Shown: positions 57,826 through 64,000 of the stretch, one piece after another
How the letters are laid out: each line of letters starts with the position of its first letter
Position numbering within the stretch: the stretch's first letter is position 1
Notes under the pieces: model-generated
The model's database searches: none
What the model saw: only the letters and a program-made list of their open reading frames with translations
What the model was told of the DNA's origin: nothing
NCBI RefSeq assembly: GCF_003097135.1
Contig: NZ_QEQL01000003.1
Coordinates: forward strand, 310,001-374,000
DNA: 64,000 nt
Source: Pseudomonas sp. URIL14HWK12:I12
GTDB taxonomy: Bacteria; Pseudomonadota; Gammaproteobacteria; Pseudomonadales; Pseudomonadaceae
Direction: 5' to 3'
Translations under genes and position numbers: made by a program

Positions 57826-58470
57826 TCAGATGAAGCAGACGCCGGTGCCACCAATGCCGCAATACCCTTCGGGGTTCTTGGCCAGGTACTGCTGGTGGTA
57901 CGCCTCGGCGTAGTAGAACGTGGGCGCCATCTGGATCTCGGTGGTGATACCCGCAAGCCCAGCTTCGCCGAGTGCAGCCTGATATTGCTCACGGCTGGCG
58001 AGCGCCGCGTGCAGTTGCTGCTCGTTGGTGGCGTAGATCACCGACCGGTACTGGGTGCCGATGTCGTTACCCTGGCGCATCCCCTGGGTGGGGTTATGGG
58101 ATTCCCAGAACACTTTGAGCAGGTTTTCATAGCTGGTTTCTGCAGGGTCGAACACCACCAGCACCACTTCGCTGTGGCCGGTCAGGCCCGAACAGACTTC
58201 TTCGTAGGTAGGGTTTGGCGTGAAGCCGCCGGCATAGCCCACGGCGGTGCTGTACACCCCTGGCTGCTGCCAGAGGCGCCGTTCGGCACCCCAGAAGCAG
58301 CCCAGGCCGAAGATCGCGGTTTGCATATGGGCCGGAAACGGCGCCTGCAACCGGTGGCCGTTGACGAAGTGCTCGGCCGGCACGGCCATGGGCGATTCGC
58401 GGCCCGGCAGTGCTTGCTCGGCAGTGGGCAGCGCGTTCTTGTTCACGAGAATTTCAGAGCGCAGGGCCAT
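57826..58470 (-). CDS. msrA: Peptide methionine sulfoxide reductase MsrA
   Basis: A 214-residue enzyme reducing S-methionine sulfoxide in proteins and as free amino acid. The active-site Cys is in [14 protein letters not shown]. The following [14 protein letters not shown] and [14 protein letters not shown] motifs are family-standard, and a Cys pair near the C-terminus (CGIGGTGVC) fits the resolving cysteines. The N-terminal 45-residue extension before [10 protein letters not shown] is normal for the long form. Start at 58470 has GAGGAG 8 bases upstream; the extension to 58506 is rejected. It follows the cyclic-di-GMP gene on the same strand after a 63-bp gap. Confidence 0.96.
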   Translation of the reverse strand: MALRSEILVNKNALPTAEQALPGRESPMAVPAEHFVNGHRLQAPFPAHMQTAIFGLGCFWGAERRLWQQPGVYSTAVGYAGGFTPNPTYEEVCSGLTGHSEVVLVVFDPAETSYENLLKVFWESHNPTQGMRQGNDIGTQYRSVIYATNEQQLHAALASREQYQAALGEAGLAGITTEIQMAPTFYYAEAYHQQYLAKNPEGYCGIGGTGVCFI

Positions 58471-58533
58471 GGGCCATCTCCTCAAGGCAGTTGATCGATA
58501 GACCACCTAGTGTGCCTGAGGGTTGCGTAGCTG

Positions 58534-61209
58534 TCAGGAGGCTTCGGGGCCGCGCGGGTAGCGTGCCAATGCCGTGGTGAGCTCAGTGGACGGGATGGGG
58601 CGATCGAAGAGGTAGCCCTGGCCCACGTCACACCGATGCCGGCGCAGGAAGGTCAGTTGCTCGGCCGTCTCGATGCCCTCGGCAACGACCTTGAGCTTGA
58701 GGTTGTGCGCCATGGCGATCACTGCCGAGGTGATTTCCATGTCGTCCTGGTTGGCCGGGATCTCGTTGATGAAGCTGCGGTCGATCTTCAACACATCGAT
58801 CGGGAATTTCTTAAGGTAGCTCAGCGACGAATAGCCCGTGCCGAAGTCGTCCATGGCCAGCGACAGCCCCAGGCTCTTGAGCTGGCCCAAGAGTTGGTGG
58901 GTGTCATCAGTGGCCTCCAGCAACAAACCCTCTGTCAGCTCCAGCTCCAGCAGGTGCGCGGCTAATTGCTCTTCTTCCAGAATGCTGCGCACCGAGGCCA
59001 CGAGGTCCGGGTCAGAGAACTGCTTGGGCGACAGGTTGATCGCCACGCCCAGATCGCCCAGGCCTTCGGCACTCAAGCGCTTGCTCATGCGGCAGGCCTC
59101 GCGGATCACCCACTTGCCGATAGGAATGATCAGGCCGGTCTCTTCGGCCACGCTGATGAACTGGTCGGGGCGTATCATGCCGCGCTCGGGGTGATTCCAG
59201 CGCAGCAGCGCCTCCATGCCCAGCAACCTGCCGCTGCGCAAGCAGATCTTGGGCTGGTAGAACACCTCCAGCTCGTTCTGCGTCAATGCCCGGCGCAGGT
59301 TGTTTTCCACAAACAGCTTGTAGTTGGCCTCTGCGTGCAGCGTCTCGGTGAACACCTGAACCTGATGCTTGCCGTTGGCCTTGGCTTTGTGCAGCGCAAG
59401 GCCTGCGTTCTTCATCAAGGTCTGCGGGTCGTGGCCGTGCAGGGGCGCGCAGGCCAGCCCCACCGAAGCGGTCACGTTGATCAGCTGGTTGTCGACGAAC
59501 ATGGGTTTGTCGAGCGTCTTGAGCACCTGCATAGCCGTTTGCTGGGCAGCCTCTGGTTCGGTTGCGTCCAGCAGCACCGCAAACTCGTTGCTGGCGAACC
59601 GCGCCAGGGTCCCGGAGGCGCTGAGTATGTTACGCAGGCGTCGTGCGAGGCTGATCAGCAGCTTATCCCCGGTCTGGTGGCCGAGGCTGTCATTGATGCG
59701 TTTGAAATTGTCGATATCCACCAGCATCAGGGCGATGGGGGCTTCACCGTCGCGGGTGAAGCGCTCATCCAGGCTGCGGATGAACGCCGGGCGGTTGCCC
59801 AGGTTGGTCAGGTTGTCAGTGTAGGCCAGGCGCTCGATGCGCTGTTGGGCGAGCTTGGCCTGGGTAATGTCTTCGTAGATGCCGATGTAGTGGGTCAGCT
59901 CGCGCTGGTCATTGAACACCTTGGAGATCGACAGCTGGCCCCAGTAAGGCTCCAGGTTCTTGCGCCGGCTCTTGAATTCGCCTTGCCAGCTGTTGCTGCG
60001 ATCCAGTGCAGAAGGCGCATCGAAGAGCAGCTCGCCGAGGTTCTCCAGCGCGGGCAACTCCGATAGCCGGTGGCCCTGCACTTCCTCGGTGGTGTACTGG
60101 GTAATAGCGGTGAAGCTGGGGTTGACGTATTCAACCACGCCGTCGCAGTTGACCAGCAGGAAGGCGTTGGCGCTTTGTTCGACTGCACGCTGGAACAGGT
60201 TCAGCGCGTTAGTGGCCACGCGGCGGTTCTGGCTGGTGATTACCTGGGCGAACTGGTCGGCCAGCTCACCAGCGAAAGCGACCTCGTCCGATTGCCAAAG
60301 CCGTGCCGGGCCGTGTTGTTCCAGGCACAGCACACCCACCAGTTGGCCATCGACGCGGATGCTGGCATCCAGAATGGCTGTGACATTGCGCTGTGCCAGT
60401 CGCTCGGCGAGCTCGCGGGTGCGGGGGTCGGTGGCGGCGTTGTCAGCATCGATAGCGCGGCTGCCGTGGAGCGCTTCCAGATAGTCCGGGGTGCCACTGG
60501 CATCCAGTGGCTCGGCCACGGAGTGGCATTCGTCACGTGCCGACCAGGCAGTGATCGGTATGAAGCGCTTGGCGTCGAGGTGCCACAGGCTCGCACAGTC
60601 GATTTTATAGATATCGCAGGCGCTGCGGGTGATCAGCTCGCCGGCTTCAAGCAGTGGGTCGTTGGTCACATAGCGCTGGCGCGCCAGGCGCAGAATGAGG
60701 TCTTGCTGGGCCCGCGCACGCTCAAGATGCTGTAGCTGGTCCTGCTGCGCGCGCTGATTTTGCTCCAGTGCCGCTTCCAGCCGCTGGCCCTGCGGCGCGT
60801 TGCTGTCGCCCTGCGCGTCGTCGAGCATCAGCAGGTAACCGCGCAGCAGGTCGCGGTGATGCTGGCGATACGGTTCACCCAACTCCAGAACGCTTACCGC
60901 CCCGTGGTTGGTGTGCAGTGTGTAGCGAATCAGATAGTAGTTGCGATAGGCCAATTGCTCTTGAATGACATCGTGCATCTGATAGCGCTGCTCGGGCTCC
61001 ATCAGGCTGGCGTAGGGGGAGCCGATCAGTGCACACAGCTCTGCCGCTGGCAGGCCGAAGTCTCGCTCGCAATTGGGGTCCAGGTACAGCAGCGCCCAGT
61101 TGGCCTCGTTCAGCCGCTCGAAACGCAGCATGCCGAGGCGCGAAGGCACCGGCAATTGCGTCACTACCTCGGCAGCCACGCGCGTGGCAGCATCGGGCTG
61201 GCTTTTCAT
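58534..61209 (-). CDS. PAS-GAF-PAS-GGDEF-EAL protein with degenerate GGDEF
   Basis: An 891-residue cytosolic signalling protein. PAS-like region (about 28-130), a coiled segment, GAF (about 170-325) with ITAWSARDECHSV, a PAS (335-450), then GGDEF and EAL. The GGDEF motif is ASNEF at 539-543, so cyclase activity is unlikely. The EAL domain keeps MEALLR (666-670), LTEG, MDDFGTGYSS, KIDRSF and VVAEGIET, so c-di-GMP phosphodiesterase activity is predicted. Start at 61209 (MKSQPDAATR); an in-frame extension to 61521 has no recognisable domain. It lies downstream of the aceEF terminator and upstream of msrA. Confidence 0.9.
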   Translation of the reverse strand: MKSQPDAATRVAAEVVTQLPVPSRLGMLRFERLNEANWALLYLDPNCERDFGLPAAELCALIGSPYASLMEPEQRYQMHDVIQEQLAYRNYYLIRYTLHTNHGAVSVLELGEPYRQHHRDLLRGYLLMLDDAQGDSNAPQGQRLEAALEQNQRAQQDQLQHLERARAQQDLILRLARQRYVTNDPLLEAGELITRSACDIYKIDCASLWHLDAKRFIPITAWSARDECHSVAEPLDASGTPDYLEALHGSRAIDADNAATDPRTRELAERLAQRNVTAILDASIRVDGQLVGVLCLEQHGPARLWQSDEVAFAGELADQFAQVITSQNRRVATNALNLFQRAVEQSANAFLLVNCDGVVEYVNPSFTAITQYTTEEVQGHRLSELPALENLGELLFDAPSALDRSNSWQGEFKSRRKNLEPYWGQLSISKVFNDQRELTHYIGIYEDITQAKLAQQRIERLAYTDNLTNLGNRPAFIRSLDERFTRDGEAPIALMLVDIDNFKRINDSLGHQTGDKLLISLARRLRNILSASGTLARFASNEFAVLLDATEPEAAQQTAMQVLKTLDKPMFVDNQLINVTASVGLACAPLHGHDPQTLMKNAGLALHKAKANGKHQVQVFTETLHAEANYKLFVENNLRRALTQNELEVFYQPKICLRSGRLLGMEALLRWNHPERGMIRPDQFISVAEETGLIIPIGKWVIREACRMSKRLSAEGLGDLGVAINLSPKQFSDPDLVASVRSILEEEQLAAHLLELELTEGLLLEATDDTHQLLGQLKSLGLSLAMDDFGTGYSSLSYLKKFPIDVLKIDRSFINEIPANQDDMEITSAVIAMAHNLKLKVVAEGIETAEQLTFLRRHRCDVGQGYLFDRPIPSTELTTALARYPRGPEAS

Positions 61210-61526
61210 CGAGTGCTCACTTCTAAAGTACGGGGCCAACGGCCACGCGTGGGCCAAGGTTGCATCATGGCGGCGGCGCTGACAAGAGACACGGTGGCGT
61301 AATGCCTTCAGTGTGTCGACCGTTGGGAAGATTTCTTCAACGCCAGGGGGAGGTCTTCCTTGGGCGTGGATGGGCATGAGCATAGAACGGCAGGTGAAAG
61401 GAAAATTCCATGGTGGCGCAATGATTTTATTCACTGCCTCCACTGGCCCGTCTGTGGCTCGACAGGCCGAATGTGATTGCCATGGGTGAACACCTGCCCC
61501 GTCAGCACCGCCGTTGTCCACCAGGC
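61210..61526. other. Intergenic region upstream of the GGDEF-EAL gene
   Basis: About 320 bp between the GGDEF-EAL start and the aceF terminator. It should hold the promoter of the GGDEF-EAL gene (minus strand), but I see no convincing promoter boxes, sigma-54 sites or long inverted repeats. An open frame here has no recognisable content. Confidence 0.5.
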
Positions 61527-61563
61527 AAAAAAATCCCCGCCTTCCTATGAGGAAAGCGGGGAT
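61527..61563 (-). terminator. Rho-independent terminator of aceEF
   Basis: Inverted repeat ATCCCCGCCTTCC / GGAAAGCGGGGAT (one wobble pair) around TATGA, followed on the minus strand by a U7 run. It lies 22 bp after the aceF stop. Confidence 0.9.
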
Positions 61564-61585
61564 CGGTGACAGCTAGGTTACAGGT

Positions 61586-63559
61586 TTACAACAAGATCGT
61601 GCGGATATCCGCCAGCACATCGCCCAGCCGCTTGGTGAAGCGAGCAGCAGCCGCGCCGTTGATCACGCGGTGATCGTAGGACAGCGACAGCGGCAGCATC
61701 AGCCGCGGTTGGAAAGCCTTACCATCCCACACCGGCGCCATGGCTGCCTTGGAGACACCCAGGATCGCCACTTCCGGAGCATTGACGATCGGCGTGAAGC
61801 CGGTGCCACCAATGTGCCCGAGGCTGGAGATGGTGAAGCAGGCGCCTTGCATGTCGTCGCCGGAGAGCTTTTTGTTACGGGCCTTCTCGGCCAGCGCAGC
61901 AGCCTCGGCAGCCAGTTGCAGCAGGCTCTTCTGGTCGACGTTCTTGATGACTGGCACCAGCAGGCCATCAGGGGTGTCGACGGCGAAGCCTATGTGCACG
62001 TACTTCTTGCGAATCACGGCCTTACCGCTAGGCGCGAGCGAGGCGTTGAAGTCCGGCAGCTCCTTGAGCAGGTAAGCACAGGCCTTCAGCAGCAGTGGCA
62101 GCACGGTGAGCTTCACGCCCGCCTTCTCGGCCACGGCCTTCTGAGCGACGCGGAAGGCTTCCAGCTCGGTGATGTCAGCCTGGTCGAACTGGGTCACGTG
62201 AGGCACGTTCAGCCAGCTGCGGTGCAGGTTGGCGGCGCCGACCTGCATCAGGCGGGTCATCGGCACTTCTTCGATTTCACCGAAGCGGCTGAAGTCCACG
62301 GTCGGAATCGGCGGAATGCCAGCACCACCGGTAGGCGCGGCGGCGGAGGCGGCAGGCGCCTCTTTGGCTTTGCTCATGATGGCTTTGACGTAGGCCTGTA
62401 CGTCTTCCTTCAGCACGCGGCCGTGAGGGCCGGTCGCGCTGACCTGAGACAGATCTACGCCGAACTCGCGAGCCAGCTGGCGAACCGCCGGGCCTGCGTG
62501 CACCTTGGCACCTGGCTTGGCCGAAGCGCCTGCGTGTACATGCTCGGCCGGCACTTCAGCCTTGGCAGCAGGTGCCGGGGCCTTGGCAGGTTCCGCGGCA
62601 GGGGCAGCGGCCTGAGCCGGTTGCGCGGCTGGTGCTGCGCCTTGCACTTTGAGCTTGAGAATCAGGTCACCTGTGCCGACCTCATCGTCGAGCTTGGCGA
62701 TCACGCTCTCCACCACGCCTGCGGCAGGCGAAGGGATCTCCATGCTGGCCTTGTCGGACTCCAGAGTGATCAGCGATTGATCGGCCTCTACGGTGTCGCC
62801 CGCCTTGACCAGCACTTCGATGATCTTGGCCTTGCCCGAGGAGCCGATGTCCGGAACCTTGATTTCCTGAACGCTGGCAGCTGCAGGCGCCTGGGCGGCC
62901 TGCGGCGCTGCCGGTGCAGCAGCAGGTGCCTGGGCCGCTTCGGCTTTCGGGGCCTGCTCGGCCGCGGGGGCTGCTGCCCCAGCGGCGCCTTTGAGCACCA
63001 GGATCAGGTCGCCGGTACCGACTTCATCGTTGAGCTTGACGCTGATGCTCTCGACCACGCCGGCGGCAGGAGACGGGATCTCCATGCTGGCCTTGTCGGA
63101 TTCGAGCGTGATCAGCGACTGGTCGGCCTCGACCGTGTCGCCGACCTTGACCTGGATCTCGATCACTTGGGCCTTGCCCGAGGAGCCGATGTCCGGAACG
63201 TTGACGTTCTGCGGGGCGGCATTGCCTGCGGCCGGCGCGGGCGCAGCAGCAGGTTTTTCCTCGGCCTTGGGCGCCTCGCTGGCCGCCGGGGCGGCCTCGG
63301 CGGCGGGCGCAGCGGCTTCGCCAGCGCCTTCGGCTTCCAGCTCGATCAGGTCATCGCCTTCCTTGAGGCGGTCACCGATCTTTACCTTGATGGCCTTGAC
63401 CACGCCGGCTTTGGGCGCGGGCACTTCCATGCTGGCCTTGTCGGACTCCAGCGTCACCAGGCTCTGCTCGGCTTCGATGCGGTCGCCGACCTTGACCTGG
63501 ATTTCAATGACTTCACCCTCACCGCTGCCGATGTCGGGTACGCGTATCAGTTCGCTCAC
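61586..63559 (-). CDS. aceF: Pyruvate dehydrogenase E2, dihydrolipoyl acetyltransferase AceF
   Basis: A 657-residue E2 core protein of the pyruvate dehydrogenase complex. Three lipoyl domains in tandem are seen, each with the lipoylated Lys in ESDKAS (Lys41, Lys156, Lys270), joined by Ala/Pro-rich linkers. A peripheral subunit-binding domain (about 352-393) with GPAVRQLAREFGV follows, then the catalytic acetyltransferase domain (about 430-657) with YDHRVINGAAAARF. Asn in the HxxxNG motif is normal for Pseudomonas and Azotobacter. Lipoyl domains 2 and 3 are nearly identical in sequence. GTG start at 63559 has AAGGAG 8 bases upstream. It lies 11 bp after aceE. Confidence 0.96.
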   Translation of the reverse strand: MSELIRVPDIGSGEGEVIEIQVKVGDRIEAEQSLVTLESDKASMEVPAPKAGVVKAIKVKIGDRLKEGDDLIELEAEGAGEAAAPAAEAAPAASEAPKAEEKPAAAPAPAAGNAAPQNVNVPDIGSSGKAQVIEIQVKVGDTVEADQSLITLESDKASMEIPSPAAGVVESISVKLNDEVGTGDLILVLKGAAGAAAPAAEQAPKAEAAQAPAAAPAAPQAAQAPAAASVQEIKVPDIGSSGKAKIIEVLVKAGDTVEADQSLITLESDKASMEIPSPAAGVVESVIAKLDDEVGTGDLILKLKVQGAAPAAQPAQAAAPAAEPAKAPAPAAKAEVPAEHVHAGASAKPGAKVHAGPAVRQLAREFGVDLSQVSATGPHGRVLKEDVQAYVKAIMSKAKEAPAASAAAPTGGAGIPPIPTVDFSRFGEIEEVPMTRLMQVGAANLHRSWLNVPHVTQFDQADITELEAFRVAQKAVAEKAGVKLTVLPLLLKACAYLLKELPDFNASLAPSGKAVIRKKYVHIGFAVDTPDGLLVPVIKNVDQKSLLQLAAEAAALAEKARNKKLSGDDMQGACFTISSLGHIGGTGFTPIVNAPEVAILGVSKAAMAPVWDGKAFQPRLMLPLSLSYDHRVINGAAAARFTKRLGDVLADIRTILL

Positions 63560-63570
63560 AGTGCGTCTCC

Positions 63571-64000
63571 TTAGCAGTCCAGCGGGTTGCGTTTTTCCGG
63601 GTCGATCCCGAACTTGGTAATGGCCTCGGCCACGACCTTGCGCTCGATCTCGCCACGGTCGGCCAGCGCTTCGAGCGCGGCCAGTACGACCCAACGGCGG
63701 TCTACTTCGAAGAAATCACGCAGCTTGCGGCGGCTGTCGCTGCGGCCGAAGCCGTCGGTGCCCAGCACTTTGTATTCCTTGACCGGTACCCACTGGCGAA
63801 TCTGCTCAGCGAACAGCTTCATGTAGTCGGTGCTGGCCACGACTGGGCCCTTGCGGCCACCCAGGCACTGCTCGACGTAGCTCTGTTTGGGCTCCTCGCC
63901 CGGGTGCAGGCGATTGCTGCGCTCCACGGCCAAGCCGTTGCGGCGCAGCTCGTTGAAGCTGGTGACGCTCCATACATCGGCACCGACGTTGTAGTCGTTG
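63571..64000 (-). CDS. aceE: Pyruvate dehydrogenase E1 component AceE, C-terminal end (5' truncated by window)
   Basis: About 143 residues of the C-terminus are present: NVGADVWSVTSFNELRRNGLAVER through YVEQCLGGRKGPVVASTDYMKLFAEQIRQWV and GTDGFGRSDSRRKLRDFFEVDRRWV. These are the C-terminal domain motifs of homodimeric E1 (E. coli AceE type); the visible end is DPEKRNPLDC. E1 decarboxylates pyruvate with ThDP and loads the lipoyl domains of AceF, whose gene begins 11 bp after the stop. The start is to the right, outside the window. Confidence 0.96.
   Translation of the reverse strand, partial: NDYNVGADVWSVTSFNELRRNGLAVERSNRLHPGEEPKQSYVEQCLGGRKGPVVASTDYMKLFAEQIRQWVPVKEYKVLGTDGFGRSDSRRKLRDFFEVDRRWVVLAALEALADRGEIERKVVAEAITKFGIDPEKRNPLDC

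Noticed and set aside
61210..61521. 104-residue N-terminal extension of the GGDEF-EAL protein
   Set aside because: No domain content and no ribosome site; the PAS-like region begins soon after the ATG at 61209.
61620..61690. HxxxNG instead of HxxxDG in the AceF active site suggesting an inactive enzyme
   Set aside because: Asn is the normal residue in Pseudomonas and Azotobacter E2 enzymes.
61670..63574. 634-residue plus-strand open frame opposite aceF
   Set aside because: Its Gly/Arg/Leu repeats are the complement of the Ala/Pro linkers and lipoyl domains of AceF.

Overview
The window is a chromosomal core segment of a Pseudomonas, most likely of the P. putida group. The evidence is high-GC coding on both strands, the order tktA-epd-pgk-fba, a GGDEF/EAL response regulator beside fba that matches CfcR, trifunctional putA divergent from putP, and a three-lipoyl AceF of the Pseudomonas/Azotobacter kind. 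I see no insertion sequences, prophage, tRNA, rRNA or CRISPR. About 49 protein genes fill the sequence tightly; both ends cut through a gene (chpA-like kinase at the left, aceE at the right).

Left part (1-15.7 kb): end of a twitching/chemosensory cluster (chpA-chpC), a hemolysin III/PAQR protein, bioA-rsmE, a cytochrome b561-YceI pair, RhlE helicase with a long basic tail, then a methyl-cycle block on the minus strand: ahcY behind a well-formed SAH riboswitch and a near-consensus sigma-70 promoter, metF, and an orphan periplasmic binding protein. A hotdog thioesterase, an unannotated 28-residue membrane protein and a Na+/H+ antiporter follow.

15.9-23.5 kb is an accessory catabolic module. 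A minus-strand operon encodes an NRAMP-like transporter, PxpA (LamB/YcsF), a PxpB-PxpC fusion and a biotin carboxylase-BCCP protein. A divergent GntR/FCD regulator has a palindrome in the shared promoter region, followed by DMT and MAPEG genes. The biotin enzyme plus the PxpBC fusion together reproduce the domain set of urea carboxylase, which suggests a biotin-dependent lactam or amide carboxylase/hydrolase.

23.5-39.5 kb: DUF1090 protein, LigB with a signal-like N-terminus, metK preceded by an ArsR-methyltransferase fusion gene whose promoter carries a perfect 28-bp palindrome, the carbon block tktA-epd-pgk-(three small lipoproteins)-fba, a PL7 alginate lyase, cfcR, a YgjP-type metallopeptidase, a winged-helix protein and a second orphan binding protein.

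39.5-64 kb: YccS, SelO, MscK and CvrA/NhaP2 membrane and stress genes; an 836-residue protein with an N-terminal DUF6543 (dermonecrotic-toxin-like) region and a C-terminal R-S-ExE ADP-ribosyltransferase signature, which I consider the strongest candidate for something new; putA/putP with three GTTGCA-type PutA sites between them; rlmJ; msrA; a PAS-GAF-PAS-GGDEF-EAL protein with a degenerate GGDEF; and aceF/aceE with a terminator.
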